In this document: one piece after another, positions 46,384 to 55,988 of the stretch
Layout of the letters: each line of letters opens with the position of its first letter
How positions within the stretch are numbered: position 1 is the first letter of the stretch
Origin: an uncultured Aquimarina sp.
Lineage (GTDB): Bacteria > Bacteroidota > Bacteroidia > Flavobacteriales > Flavobacteriaceae
Assembly (NCBI GenBank): GCA_947503835.1
Contig: CANNFM010000004.1
Coordinates: 124,001 to 188,000, forward strand
Direction: 5' to 3'
DNA: 64,000 nucleotides
Notes under the pieces: generated by a model
Seen by the model: only the letters and a program-made list of their open reading frames with translations
Database searches by the model: none
What the model was told of the DNA's origin: nothing
Made by a program: the position numbers and the translations under genes

Positions 46384-48069
46384 ATGAGATGGACACTAAA
46401 ACCAAAAGGAAGTAGCACAATAATACAAGAATTAGGAAAATCCCTTAATGTAGATAATTTAATCGCTGAGCTTTTGGTGCAGAGAGGTATTGAGACTTAT
46501 GATCAGGCCAAAAAATTCTTCAGACCTTCTTTAGACGACTTACACGATCCTTTTTTAATGAAAGATATGGACAAGGCGGTATCTCGAATTGAAAAAGCAA
46601 TTGCTAATAGTGAAAACATTATGGTATATGGTGATTATGATGTAGATGGAACTACGTCGGTAGCATTGATGTCTTCATATTTAAAAACATTATCCCCCCA
46701 AATTGCCACATATATTCCTGATCGGTATGATGAGGGATATGGAGTGTCGTATAAGGGTATTGATTATGCTCACGATAATGACATTTCTTTGATTGTTGCT
46801 TTGGATTGTGGTATTAAAGCCGTCGAAAAAGTTGCCTATGCTAAATCAAAAGATGTTGATTTTATTATTTGTGACCATCACCGACCAGGAAAAGAGATCC
46901 CAGACGCTGTTGCGGTCTTGGATCCAAAACGTGATGATTGCGAATATCCTTATAAAGAATTATGTGGGTGTGGAGTAGGATTTAAATTGATTCAGGCACT
47001 TGCAGCTAATAGAGATCAAACCATAGATGATTTAATACTGTATTTAGATTTGGTAGCTACCGCTATAGGAGCAGATATTGTTCCTATAACAGGAGAGAAT
47101 CGTGTATTGGCATACTATGGACTTCAGGTGATTAATGAAAACCCCAGAATTGGTATTAAGGCAATGATATCACAGGTAAAAAAGGAGGTCTTCACCATAA
47201 CAGATGTTGTGTTTATTATTGCTCCCAGGATTAATGCTGCAGGGAGAATGAAACATGGTTTGCATGCAGTTAATCTTTTAACAGAAGAAAATTTTGAAAC
47301 AGCATTACAATATGCTTCGGAAATTGAACTCTATAATAGCGATCGAAAAGATGCCGATAAAAGTATTACTCAAGAAGCTTTGGGGCAAATACAGAATAAT
47401 AATGAAGAAGAAAGATATACTACAGTGGTGTATCAGGAAAATTGGCATAAAGGAGTAATAGGTATTGTAGCTTCACGATTAATCGAAACCTACTATCGCC
47501 CAACATTGGTTTTTACTAAAAGTGGCGAAAAACTTGCGGCCTCTGCAAGGTCTGTTAAAGGTTTTGATGTTTATAATGCTTTAGAAGCTTGTTCAGAGTA
47601 CATAGAACAGTTTGGAGGGCATAAATATGCAGCGGGATTGACCTTACTAGAGGAGCACTACGAATCGTTTAAACAAAAATTTGAAGAAGTAGTTTCTGCA
47701 ACAATTGATAAGAAACTACTAATTCCCGAAATATCTGTCGATTTTGCCATAGAATTAGAACAGATCACACCAAGGTTCTATCGTATTCTTAAACAGTTTG
47801 CTCCATATGGACCAGGAAATATGACACCGATTTTTATGACCGAAGGCCTAACAGATACTGGATATGGGAAATGTGTGGGAGCAGACGAAAAACACCTAAA
47901 ATGCACAGTACAAAAAAATGATGTTACTATCGGATCAATAGGTTTTGGATTAGGCCCGAAACATGATTTGATTACCAAAAAACAGCGTTTTAAAGCGGCA
48001 TATACGATAGATGAAAACGAATGGAACGGCAATGTATCTCTTCAATTAAAATTAAAAGACATTATTTAA
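46384..48069 (+). CDS. recJ: Single-stranded-DNA exonuclease RecJ
   Basis: 5'-3' exonuclease of recombination and mismatch repair. The 561-residue protein has the DHH-domain motifs YGDYDVDGTTS, ALDCGIKA and ICDHHRPG, and the DHHA1 motif GGHKYAAGLTL, then the C-terminal OB-fold. The start at 46384 (MRWTLKPKGS) was chosen; an in-frame TTG at 46351 overlaps a TACTTTG sequence that looks like the -7 promoter region. Confidence 0.96.
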   Translation: MRWTLKPKGSSTIIQELGKSLNVDNLIAELLVQRGIETYDQAKKFFRPSLDDLHDPFLMKDMDKAVSRIEKAIANSENIMVYGDYDVDGTTSVALMSSYLKTLSPQIATYIPDRYDEGYGVSYKGIDYAHDNDISLIVALDCGIKAVEKVAYAKSKDVDFIICDHHRPGKEIPDAVAVLDPKRDDCEYPYKELCGCGVGFKLIQALAANRDQTIDDLILYLDLVATAIGADIVPITGENRVLAYYGLQVINENPRIGIKAMISQVKKEVFTITDVVFIIAPRINAAGRMKHGLHAVNLLTEENFETALQYASEIELYNSDRKDADKSITQEALGQIQNNNEEERYTTVVYQENWHKGVIGIVASRLIETYYRPTLVFTKSGEKLAASARSVKGFDVYNALEACSEYIEQFGGHKYAAGLTLLEEHYESFKQKFEEVVSATIDKKLLIPEISVDFAIELEQITPRFYRILKQFAPYGPGNMTPIFMTEGLTDTGYGKCVGADEKHLKCTVQKNDVTIGSIGFGLGPKHDLITKKQRFKAAYTIDENEWNGNVSLQLKLKDII

Positions 48070-48103
48070 CTTATTTTTATTTAGATTTATTATAAATAGT
48101 TGT

Positions 48104-48111
48104 TATTTTTG
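48104..48111 (+). promoter_or_regulatory. -7 promoter element of the 117-residue hypothetical gene
   Basis: TATTTTTG, a full TAnnTTTG match, ends 19 bases before the start ATG at 48131. TTAG at 48081-48084 is the nearest upstream element. An in-frame TTG at 48125 is close to the predicted transcription start and less likely. Confidence 0.5.
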
Positions 48112-48130
48112 ATACTAAAATAGATTGATA

Positions 48131-48484
48131 ATGAACGCTATTGATAAAATATACAGCAACAAAGTCGGCATCTCTTTCTTTTGGAAAAGAGAAACGCAAG
48201 ACATAATGCCCAAAGTTCAATTGGTTTTTAGAGACATTGGCTTTCTGCTCAATCTAAGTGAACTCAAGGATTTTTCAGACTCCTGTACCGAAACCCTACA
48301 ATCTCAATGTTGTGCAGATTGTAAAGACCCAAAAAACTGCAGGTCATTGTTATTAAAAACTCCTTCGGATAAAATAGATCTCGCTGTTAGCAAAGATGAA
48401 TTATATCAAATTCAGGAATTAATTAATGAAACTATTTTAAAAGTAGAAGTACAAAACTGGGTAAAAGATCTATGCCTAAATTAA
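48131..48484 (+). CDS. Conserved hypothetical Cys-rich small protein
   Basis: A 117-residue cytosolic protein. The middle holds a Cys cluster, SQCCADCKDPKNCRSLLL, that could bind a metal or cluster. It is preceded by an MPKVQLVFRDIGFLLNLSEL segment and followed by a helical C-terminus. It resembles a flavobacterial family without a named function. The gene has its own promoter element. Confidence 0.75.
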   Translation: MNAIDKIYSNKVGISFFWKRETQDIMPKVQLVFRDIGFLLNLSELKDFSDSCTETLQSQCCADCKDPKNCRSLLLKTPSDKIDLAVSKDELYQIQELINETILKVEVQNWVKDLCLN

Positions 48485-48616
48485 ATGAAACTCTATTTTT
48501 GAAAAGCCTGGAAGACGTATTCAAAATAGTGAGTTGTACTTTACCGCCAAAGAGCGAGATCCATTTTTACCTGTAAATTAAGTTCAAGGGTACTATTTAA
48601 AATTCTCAATAAAAAA

Positions 48617-49555
48617 TCACTCTTTATTTAAAAAATCCAGAATTTTATACGTAATTTCTTTTGCTTTGGTTTCCTGCACAAAGTGTTTTTCATCTACAAA
48701 ATGAATATCTTCAGAGTTTACTTTTAAAGCTCTTGCAACCCTGTTTTCTTGAGGAGGCCATTGTAACATCGTGTCATGAATACCCCATATTACCGATACC
48801 GGAATATCTATATTTTCAAAAACGGCTGAGTAGTCGGGCAACTCATTACAGGTTTGACTAAAAAAGTAATACATGCCATATGTTTTACCTTCAAGTAATG
48901 GGGTTTTATAGCCTTCTATGTCTAATACGTTAAGCGTATTTTCTTTAAGCCCTTCTTCGAATAATTTTTTTAATAGAGTATTGGTTGTAACCCCATTGCG
49001 ATAAGCCCACATAGCAGTTTTGGCTAACCCTCCTGGCTTCATTCTTACCGGTGGATAAAACCCATCTTCATAAATAATTGTATTAAGTACAATTAGTTTT
49101 TCAATTTTATCGGGATCCTGTTTCATCAATTCCCAGGTCCATAATCCACCAGCATCATGCATCACATGTGACCAGCTTTCAATCCCTAAGGCCTTCATAA
49201 GTTGCAATAGGCGTTTGGCATGGTTTTCTCCATTATAAATCTCAAAACCTTCAGGAGAATCACTAGAGCCATAGCCCAACATATCCGGTACGATTACTCG
49301 ATATCCTTTGGCCACAAGAGGATCGATCATTTTACGGTACAACCATCCTGATGTAGGTACACCATGTAGCAGTACAATAGCAGGTCCTTTTCCTTTGTCG
49401 ATATATTTTATAAGACCATCATCGGTTGGATATAATCTTTGATCAGCTCTAAAATCTTCATAGGTGATCTGATTTTTTCTGAGTTTTGTGTTTTCATACG
49501 GTTTACACGAAAAAAGCAATATTCCTATGAGGGTGAGTACAAAAAACTTCTGCAT
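48617..49555 (-). CDS. Lipoprotein alpha/beta hydrolase related to haloalkane dehalogenase / epoxide hydrolase
   Basis: A 312-residue lipoprotein (lipobox LLFSC, Cys17). The fold is that of haloalkane dehalogenases: LLHGVPTSGWLYRKM, an Asp nucleophile (Asp134 in VMHDAGGLW), Asp261 in WGIHDTMLQW and His291 in DEKHFVQE. However, the Trp that normally follows the nucleophile and binds halide is Ala135, and the usual Asn of HGNPTS is Val66. Dehalogenation is therefore doubtful; epoxide or ester hydrolysis is as likely. Minus-strand gene, with no clear operon partner. Confidence 0.83.
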   Translation of the reverse strand: MQKFFVLTLIGILLFSCKPYENTKLRKNQITYEDFRADQRLYPTDDGLIKYIDKGKGPAIVLLHGVPTSGWLYRKMIDPLVAKGYRVIVPDMLGYGSSDSPEGFEIYNGENHAKRLLQLMKALGIESWSHVMHDAGGLWTWELMKQDPDKIEKLIVLNTIIYEDGFYPPVRMKPGGLAKTAMWAYRNGVTTNTLLKKLFEEGLKENTLNVLDIEGYKTPLLEGKTYGMYYFFSQTCNELPDYSAVFENIDIPVSVIWGIHDTMLQWPPQENRVARALKVNSEDIHFVDEKHFVQETKAKEITYKILDFLNKE

Positions 49556-49656
49556 TATAATGATGATTTATGAATTGGCAATTTACTTAAAATCATTTTT
49601 TTATACTAGACCGGAAAATTTTTAATATCAACAAAGATGTAATTCAATCATTTTTT

Positions 49657-50481
49657 CTATTTCTCACTATAGTTTTTTACAATTTCTGATACATCATTAT
49701 ATCTTTTCCAGGATTTTGGGCGTTCAAAATCTTGCCCAGATTTAAGAACTTTAGCATTTGGATAGGATTTCTTTAGTACTCCCCAGGTAGTATCTTTCCA
49801 ATTTGCTTTATCCATTTCCAAAAATTGAACCCCTTTAAGAGGCCCCGAAACGGCTTTGTCAATTAGAGGCCACCAAAGGCTTTCGGTTTCTCTATCCCAT
49901 AATACAAATCCATCAAGACCATCCCAAACTTCATCATCATAATACGTATAACCGCTGAGTGCAAAGGTGAGTTCTTTATCACCGTATTTACGTTCATAAA
50001 TGGCTCCCAAATCTGCAAGGATACAGTATACCGCCATAATCGGTTTACCATTTAAAACGTCGTTTACTACCTCGTGTCTTGTAAGGTCTTTTACCGAATA
50101 GGCTTTTATATCATCTCCTGAGTATGCTACCAAAAATCTAGTGTCATCTGCCCAGACAGAATCTGCCTCTTGTACGGTAATAAACTCAGGTTGAAGTATA
50201 GCAGGAAAATGTTCTCTACCAATACCATAATGAAACTGCTCATCTTTTAGGTCATAACCTGTAATATCAAAATGCTGAATACTGTCTTTTCCCCCGTACA
50301 ACATTTTTTTACCATTGACTTCAAAGAATTTATTGTTTTCTAATGCCACAGGTCGTTGTTTTTTGGGTGTAACCTCCTCTTTTTGCTCTTTCTTAACTTC
50401 GGTTTCAATCTTTTCGGTAGTTTGATTGTTTTTGCAACTGATTATAAAAACGATAGCGATAAATAGAAGAAATTTTTTCAT
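49657..50481 (-). CDS. DUF3179 domain lipoprotein
   Basis: A 274-residue lipoprotein (lipobox FIISC, Cys16). It matches DUF3179 by the order EADSVWADDTRFLVAYSGDDIKAYSV, NGKPIMAVYCILADLGAIYER, TFALSGYTYYDDEVW, FVLWDRETESLWWPLIDKAVSG. These proteins are exported, sometimes with thioredoxin-like or copper-related partners, but have no agreed function. The Cys in VYCILAD is a possible ligand. Confidence 0.83.
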   Translation of the reverse strand: MKKFLLFIAIVFIISCKNNQTTEKIETEVKKEQKEEVTPKKQRPVALENNKFFEVNGKKMLYGGKDSIQHFDITGYDLKDEQFHYGIGREHFPAILQPEFITVQEADSVWADDTRFLVAYSGDDIKAYSVKDLTRHEVVNDVLNGKPIMAVYCILADLGAIYERKYGDKELTFALSGYTYYDDEVWDGLDGFVLWDRETESLWWPLIDKAVSGPLKGVQFLEMDKANWKDTTWGVLKKSYPNAKVLKSGQDFERPKSWKRYNDVSEIVKNYSEK

Positions 50482-50509
50482 GATGATATGTTTTTGTGTG
50501 AAAATCGTA

Positions 50510-50965
50510 TCAAGTTACTCTTTTTATAGAAATTTCATTTCCATTAAAATTAAAAGTATCTCCAACAGTTTTACCCAATAATAATGTGCCAATAGGAGAG
50601 TTGGTTGCAATAGCAAAATATGAGGTGTTTTCTATAGTTACTTTACCAACCGAAATACTAAGAAAGTAACTTCCTTGCGAGGTAGAGACTAAGCTTCCTA
50701 AACGGATGTTTTTTGAAGGAGCAATAGTAATTTTAGCCAAAATTTCTTGTAATTTTTGTACTTCAGAGAGTTGTTGACCTGCTTTTTCTCGTTCTAACTG
50801 AAGCATAGCCCGACCAGTTTCATGCTTATCTCCTGCACTGCTCTTGGTTTCTGAGGTTAGAGATTCTTGAATATCTGAAATCGTTTTTTGAATACGTTGT
50901 AGTCGTTGGTCCACATAATTTTTGCATTGCTCCAGTAGTTCTTGTTTACTATTCGTTGTACTCAT
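50510..50965 (-). CDS. GreA/GreB C-terminal-domain-like protein
   Basis: A 151-residue protein with an N-terminal coiled region (SSAGDKHETGRAMLQLEREKAG, close to the GreA pattern) and an FKBP-like C-terminal domain ending NSPIGTLLLGKTVGDTF..GNEISIKRV. It should bind RNA polymerase or act in elongation-factor fashion. The two acidic residues at the tip of the GreA coil are not clearly present. The start at 50965 (MSTTNSKQEL) was preferred; it overlaps mtgA by 17 bases. Confidence 0.75.
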   Translation of the reverse strand: MSTTNSKQELLEQCKNYVDQRLQRIQKTISDIQESLTSETKSSAGDKHETGRAMLQLEREKAGQQLSEVQKLQEILAKITIAPSKNIRLGSLVSTSQGSYFLSISVGKVTIENTSYFAIATNSPIGTLLLGKTVGDTFNFNGNEISIKRVT

Positions 50966-51647
50966 TTTGCTGTTTCTTATCAAATACTAAAGTACCATAA
51001 TTATGCATTTGTATAAAGATCCATTCTTTTCTTTTTTGAGTATAATCTGAAACAGGATTCGCTAAAAATTTTCTTGGATTAGGTAAAATAGCGGCAATTG
51101 CAGCAGCTTCATCTTGATTGAGATCTATTGCTGATTTGTTAAACCAAAATTGTGCTGCAGCCTCTGCACCATAAATCCCATTACCCATTTCGATACTATT
51201 CAAGTAAATTTCGAGGATACGTTCTTTGGTCCAGAGTTTTTCGATTAAAAATGTAAAATAGCTCTCGAGTCCTTTACGTATCCAGCTGCGATGTGGCCAT
51301 AAAAAGACATTTTTGGCAGTTTGTTGTGTGATCGTGCTGGCACCACGTAGTCGCTTACCAGCTTTGTGTTCGGCAAGTGCTTTCTCGATGGCTTCTTTGT
51401 CAAAGCCTTCATGTTCAACAAATCGTTGATCCTCACTACAAATCACTGCTAATTGTAAATTCTTGGAAATCTGAGATAATGGCACCCACCGATGTTGAAG
51501 GGTATGTTTTTGTTTGGATTGAAGTTTACGAATTCCCATCAGAGGTGTAGCAGGAACATCTATCCATGTGTAGCTTACAACCCACAGCGGACTAAGTATC
51601 ATAAAAGCCACAAAGCCCCTTGCTAAAAACCTAAGAATTTTTTTCAT
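50949..51647 (-). CDS. mtgA: Monofunctional peptidoglycan glycosyltransferase
   Basis: Polymerises lipid II into glycan strands at the inner membrane. The 232-residue GT51 protein has one N-terminal membrane helix (about 8-28), the catalytic Glu in CSEDQRFVEHEGFD, RGASTITQQTAKNVFL, KERILEIYLNSIEMGNGIYG and GAEAAAQFWF. It overlaps the GreA-like gene by 17 bases and follows the FAD oxidoreductase gene by 18, so the three form an operon. Confidence 0.95.
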   Translation of the reverse strand: MKKILRFLARGFVAFMILSPLWVVSYTWIDVPATPLMGIRKLQSKQKHTLQHRWVPLSQISKNLQLAVICSEDQRFVEHEGFDKEAIEKALAEHKAGKRLRGASTITQQTAKNVFLWPHRSWIRKGLESYFTFLIEKLWTKERILEIYLNSIEMGNGIYGAEAAAQFWFNKSAIDLNQDEAAAIAAILPNPRKFLANPVSDYTQKRKEWIFIQMHNYGTLVFDKKQQNEYNE

Positions 51648-51665
51648 ACCACAATACAGATTTAT

Positions 51666-52778
51666 CTACAATAGATCTGCTAATTCCGTGCCAACTAAGC
51701 TTCCTATGGCAACGCCCATTCCGCCAAGGCGTACTCCACAAAATAGGGTATTGGATACTTGTTTTACAACAGGTTTTTTTTGGTTACCAACGCCCATAAT
51801 TCCGCTCCAGCGATGTTCAATTTCGAAATTAGTATCAGGTAAAATCACATCATGTAAAATTTCATTTAATTTTTGTTGTACCAATTCGGTTTGTGCTAAT
51901 TCTGTGGTTTCTTCGGTCTTAAAATCAAGATTTCTACCTCCGCCAAAAAGGATTCTTTGATCTATATTTCTGAAATAATAATAACCCTTATCCAGATGAA
52001 AGGTTCCTTTGATATGTAAACCATTAATTGGTTTTGTAATCAAGACCTGTGCACGAGCTGGTTTTACTTGGTTGATTCCTAGTTGTGATGCAAAACCATT
52101 GGTTGCGATCAGTGCTTTATGAGTAGAAAACGTAAAATGATCTGTTTTTATTTCAGTTTTGTTATTGAGATCATTTATTTCCTGAACATTGCAATTGTTT
52201 AAAATTTTAACACCTAAGGCTTGTACTTTATGTAGTAAGGCTTGCATCATTTTACCAGTATCAATCTGTCCTTCAAATTGATTTACAATATAGTGGGGTT
52301 GAATGTTTTTAAAATTGAAGATGTTTTTATTTTGAATAAAGACATCATCCTTAAAAATGGGCTTTAATAGTTGATTGATTTCTTCTTTTTTTGAAAGACA
52401 TGTAGCATATAGATCTTTATCCTCTTTGGTGAAAAGTTCATATCCGCCCAATTGTAAATAATCAATATGATGATCGCTTAGATTTTTTCTTAGCTGCTGA
52501 AGCCCTTGATGTCTTTTTTGAACAAGTTGTACTACTTCTTCTTTGGTATGAGAGTTGAGGTCTTCTAGTATTTCAGATAAACTTCCAAAGCATGCAAAAC
52601 CGGCATTTTTAGTACTGGCCCCATTGGGTAGCATTCCACGTTCTAGAACCAGGATTTTGGCAGCAGGAAATTTATCTTTTAATCTAAGAGCGCATGATAA
52701 TCCAACAATACCACTACCAACAATGGTAAAATCGATATTAGATAGCCAGGATTTATATTCCCAATAACTTAAATTCAT
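51666..52778 (-). CDS. DAO-type FAD-dependent oxidoreductase
   Basis: A 370-residue flavoprotein with the Rossmann motif DFTIVGSGIVGLSCALRLK near the N-terminus, ERGMLPNGASTKNAGFACFG (the post-beta2 segment of amino-acid and amine oxidases) and a C-terminal FAD-binding GVRLGGMGVAIG. It probably oxidises an amino acid or amine; the substrate is unknown. The start at 52778 (MNLSYWEYKSW) is used because further upstream the frame runs into the terminator of accC. Confidence 0.88.
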   Translation of the reverse strand: MNLSYWEYKSWLSNIDFTIVGSGIVGLSCALRLKDKFPAAKILVLERGMLPNGASTKNAGFACFGSLSEILEDLNSHTKEEVVQLVQKRHQGLQQLRKNLSDHHIDYLQLGGYELFTKEDKDLYATCLSKKEEINQLLKPIFKDDVFIQNKNIFNFKNIQPHYIVNQFEGQIDTGKMMQALLHKVQALGVKILNNCNVQEINDLNNKTEIKTDHFTFSTHKALIATNGFASQLGINQVKPARAQVLITKPINGLHIKGTFHLDKGYYYFRNIDQRILFGGGRNLDFKTEETTELAQTELVQQKLNEILHDVILPDTNFEIEHRWSGIMGVGNQKKPVVKQVSNTLFCGVRLGGMGVAIGSLVGTELADLL

Positions 52779-52822
52779 ATTTGAATTTACGCTTTTCACG
52801 ACATCTTTTGAGTTAAACTCAT

Positions 52823-52846
52823 AAAAAAGCCTCATTACTGAGGCTT
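52823..52846 (-). terminator. Terminator of the fabH-accB-accC unit
   Basis: Minus-strand stem AAGCCTCA / TGAGGCTT with a four-base loop followed by a T-run; starts 15 bases after the accC stop. It cuts the lipid cluster from the FAD-oxidoreductase operon. Confidence 0.8.
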
Positions 52847-52860
52847 ATATTTCTTGTTAT

Positions 52861-54210
52861 TTAATCTTCAGGTTCTTTCATTTCGAAATCTTCCATAAAT
52901 TTTGTGGTATAGTTTCCTGAAACATAATCAGGATGATCCATCAATTGTCTATGAAAAGGTACCGTAGTTTTTATACCTTCTACTACAAATTCATCTAATG
53001 CTCTTTTCATTTTATTGATTGCCTCTTCACGTGTTTGTGCAGTGGTAATCAACTTAGCAATCATCGAGTCATAATTTGGAGGAATGGTATATCCACTGTA
53101 TACATGAGTGTCTACTCGTACTCCATGACCTCCTGGAATGTGTAAATTGGTAATTTTACCTGGCGAAGGTCTAAAATCTTTATAAGGATCTTCGGCATTG
53201 ATTCTACATTCTATAGAATGTAGTTGTGGAACGTAATTCTTACCAGAAATTGGCACTCCCGCAGCGACCAGAATTTGTTCTCTAATCAAATCATAGTCTA
53301 CCACCTGTTCTGTAATAGGGTGTTCTACTTGTATACGGGTATTCATTTCCATAAAGTAGAAGTTACGGTGTTTATCTACTAAGAATTCTACTGTACCTGC
53401 TCCTTCATATTTGATATATTCGGAAGCTTTTACTGCAGCTGCACCCATTTTTTCTCTCAACTCATCGGTCATGAATGGAGAAGGGGTTTCTTCAGTTAAT
53501 TTTTGATGTCTACGTTGTACAGAACAATCTCTTTCAGATAAGTGACAGGCTCTACCGTTGCTGTCGCCAACAATTTGTATTTCGATATGACGAGGTTCTT
53601 CAATAAGCTTTTCCATGTACATATCATCATTACCAAAGGCAGCTTTACTTTCTTGTCTGGCAGATTCCCAGGCATTTTGCAGTTCTTCTTCTTTCCAAAC
53701 TGCGCGCATACCTTTGCCACCACCACCGGCGCTGGCTTTAAGCATTACAGGGTAACCGGTTTCCTTAGCTACTTTTATACACGTCTTAAAATCTGGAATT
53801 ATACCTTCACTTCCTGGCACACAAGGTACACCAGCTTCAATCATCGTAGATTTTGCAGAAGCTTTATCTCCCATTCTATCAATCATTTCTGCACTGGCAC
53901 CGATAAATTTTATCTCATGTTCTTCACAAATCTTAGAGAATTTAGCGTTTTCTGATAAGAAACCATATCCTGGATGTATTGCATCTGCATTTGTGATCTC
54001 TGCAGCAGCAATAATATTAGACATTTTTAGGTAGGATTCACTACTTGGTGCTGGCCCAATACAAACGGCTTCATCTGCAAAACGAACATGTAAGCTCTCT
54101 GCATCTGCTGTAGAATACACCGCGACTGTTTTAATCCCCATTTCTTTACAGGTTCTGATTACGCGCATCGCAATCTCACCTCTATTTGCAATTAGAATTT
54201 TTTTAAACAT
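52861..54210 (-). CDS. accC: Biotin carboxylase subunit of acetyl-CoA carboxylase
   Basis: ATP-dependent carboxylation of the biotin on AccB, the first step of fatty-acid synthesis. The 449-residue protein shows [21 protein letters not shown], the glycine-rich ATP loop [14 protein letters not shown], the [17 protein letters not shown] signature, and ECRINAEDP. It forms an operon with accB, which lies 86 bases upstream. Confidence 0.97.
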   Translation of the reverse strand: MFKKILIANRGEIAMRVIRTCKEMGIKTVAVYSTADAESLHVRFADEAVCIGPAPSSESYLKMSNIIAAAEITNADAIHPGYGFLSENAKFSKICEEHEIKFIGASAEMIDRMGDKASAKSTMIEAGVPCVPGSEGIIPDFKTCIKVAKETGYPVMLKASAGGGGKGMRAVWKEEELQNAWESARQESKAAFGNDDMYMEKLIEEPRHIEIQIVGDSNGRACHLSERDCSVQRRHQKLTEETPSPFMTDELREKMGAAAVKASEYIKYEGAGTVEFLVDKHRNFYFMEMNTRIQVEHPITEQVVDYDLIREQILVAAGVPISGKNYVPQLHSIECRINAEDPYKDFRPSPGKITNLHIPGGHGVRVDTHVYSGYTIPPNYDSMIAKLITTAQTREEAINKMKRALDEFVVEGIKTTVPFHRQLMDHPDYVSGNYTTKFMEDFEMKEPED

Positions 54211-54241
54211 AACTTTTTAAAAATTACAATATCCAAAAAAC

Positions 54242-54273
54242 AAATTCCAATTTTTCTATGATTTTTGGAATTT
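54242..54273 (-). promoter_or_regulatory. Hairpin between accB and accC
   Basis: Nine-base perfect stem AAATTCCAA / TTGGAATTT with a 14-base loop; on the minus strand it is followed by GTTTTTTGG. It may act as a partial terminator or RNA-processing signal that sets the ratio of AccB to AccC. Confidence 0.45.
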
Positions 54274-54296
54274 GGGATTTGAAATTTTGAGGTTAA

Positions 54297-54794
54297 TTAT
54301 GATGGGTCTACTAAGAATAATGGTTGATCAAACTCTACTGGAGAGGCATCATCTACCAATACTTTTACGATCTTACCAGAAACTTCACTTTCGATTTCAT
54401 TAAAAAGTTTCATTGCTTCTATAATACAAAGTACATCACCTTCTTTTATAGAATCACCTACTTCTACAAAAGTAGGTTTATCTGGTGATGGTTTCCTGTA
54501 AAGTGTTCCTATTATAGGAGATTTAATAGTTATGTATTTTGAGTTGTCATCAGATGCGCTCTCTACCGCGGCTACAGGAGCCGGTGTAGCTGGTGTAGTG
54601 GGTGCAACTGCTGCTGGAGTCGGTTGAGGAGTAACTGCTGTACCTACTGGTATCTGTTGCACAAAAGTTGTTTCTCTACTGTCTTCTCCTCCGGTTTTGA
54701 TGGTGATTTTAACATCATCCATCTCTAACTTTACTTCGCTAGCCCCTGATTTGGCTACGAATTTAATCAAATTCTGAATTTCTTTTAAATCCAT
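54297..54794 (-). CDS. accB: Biotin carboxyl carrier protein of acetyl-CoA carboxylase
   Basis: A 165-residue carrier: N-terminal helical region (1-30), an Ala/Pro/Thr-rich flexible linker (about 50-80), and the biotinyl domain. The biotinylation site is Lys129 in IIEAMKLFNEIES. It lies 27 bases after fabH, in the same direction. Confidence 0.97.
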   Translation of the reverse strand: MDLKEIQNLIKFVAKSGASEVKLEMDDVKITIKTGGEDSRETTFVQQIPVGTAVTPQPTPAAVAPTTPATPAPVAAVESASDDNSKYITIKSPIIGTLYRKPSPDKPTFVEVGDSIKEGDVLCIIEAMKLFNEIESEVSGKIVKVLVDDASPVEFDQPLFLVDPS

Positions 54795-54821
54795 AATATT
54801 GGGTATTGTGTGTTTAGTTGT

Positions 54822-55817
54822 TTAGGAATTATAGGCCCATTTTAGATAAATAGAACCCCATGTAAAGCCTCCGCCAAATGAGGCAAATACAATGTTATCT
54901 CCTTTTTTGAGTTGTTTTTCGTAATCGTGTAATAATAGAGGTATAGTAGCAGAAGTCGTGTTACCGTATCTCTGAATATTCATAAGAACTTTGCTCTCAT
55001 CTAATTCCATTCTTTTAGCAGTGGCATCGATGATACGTTTGTTAGCTTGATGTGCTATAAGCCAGTTTACGTCATTCCCGGTCATATTATTGCGTTCCAG
55101 AATTTTGGTACTGGCATCGGCCATATTAGAAACTGCATATTTAAATACAGTCTTTCCGTCTTGTTGCACAAAATGTTGTTTTTTTGCTACAGTTTCTTCT
55201 GAAGGAGGTAGTATAGAACCACCTGCTTCGATTTTTAAGAATTCTCTTCCTATACCGTCTGTACGTAGATACTCATCTTGTAATCCATAACCATCTTCAT
55301 TAGGTTCGAAAAGTACGGCTCCGCCACCATCACCAAAAATGATACAGGTAGCACGATCGGTATAATCAATAATAGAAGACATTTTATCTGCCCCTATAAG
55401 TAGTATTTTCTTATATCTTCCGGATTCTATATAACTAGCTGCAGTAGACATGCCGTATAAAAAACTGGAACAAGCTGCTTGTAAGTCGTAAGAAAATGCG
55501 TTTACAGCACCAATTTTAGAGGCTGCAAATGCTGCATTTGCAGCAACAGGAAGATCTGGTGTTGCAGTAGCAAAAATCACCATATCAATCTCTTTAGGAT
55601 CAAGATTTTTTTTAGCGATTAAATCTTCTGCCGCTTTAATACCTAAGAAAGAACTTCCTTTACCTTCTTCTTTTAGTATTCTACGTTCTTTTATACCTGT
55701 ACGAGTGGTAATCCATTCGTCGTTTGTGTCAACCATAGTTTCTAAAATCTTATTGGTTAACACATAGTCTGGCACATATGCGCCAACAGCTGTGATAGCG
55801 GCTGTGATTTTACTCAT
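54822..55817 (-). CDS. fabH: 3-oxoacyl-ACP synthase III
   Basis: Starts fatty-acid chains by condensing acetyl- or branched acyl-CoA with malonyl-ACP. In the 331-residue protein the catalytic triad is Cys116 (DLQAACSSFLYG), His in WLIAHQANKRIID and Asn in YGNTTSATIP. C-terminal GGGFTWGSIYLKW is typical. It follows a terminator after rpmF, so it begins a new unit with accB and accC. Confidence 0.96.
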   Translation of the reverse strand: MSKITAAITAVGAYVPDYVLTNKILETMVDTNDEWITTRTGIKERRILKEEGKGSSFLGIKAAEDLIAKKNLDPKEIDMVIFATATPDLPVAANAAFAASKIGAVNAFSYDLQAACSSFLYGMSTAASYIESGRYKKILLIGADKMSSIIDYTDRATCIIFGDGGGAVLFEPNEDGYGLQDEYLRTDGIGREFLKIEAGGSILPPSEETVAKKQHFVQQDGKTVFKYAVSNMADASTKILERNNMTGNDVNWLIAHQANKRIIDATAKRMELDESKVLMNIQRYGNTTSATIPLLLHDYEKQLKKGDNIVFASFGGGFTWGSIYLKWAYNS

Positions 55818-55932
55818 GTCTTAGTTTTAGTGTCACGAACTATTGCACAAAAAATGCTTAAAAAGTCGTCGAAATTACTAAATTATATACAAATATGGCG
55901 CAAAATAACGGGATTTTGACACATATTCAACT

Positions 55933-55966
55933 AAAAACAAAAAAACTCTCACTTTTGTGAGAGTTT
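55933..55966 (-). terminator. Terminator of rpmF
   Basis: Ten-base perfect stem AAACTCTCAC / GTGAGAGTTT with TTTT loop, followed on the minus strand by a T-rich run (TTTTTGTTTTTAG). It separates yceD-rpmF from fabH-accB-accC. Confidence 0.85.
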
Positions 55967-55988
55967 ATATGATTTTTTAACAGTGGGC

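Noticed and set aside
52779..52835. 19-residue N-terminal extension of the FAD oxidoreductase
   Set aside because: The extension begins in the accC terminator hairpin.
53542..53955. 137-residue frame antisense to accC
   Set aside because: Shadow of the highly constrained accC reading frame; Phe/Tyr/His-rich and without a plausible start region.
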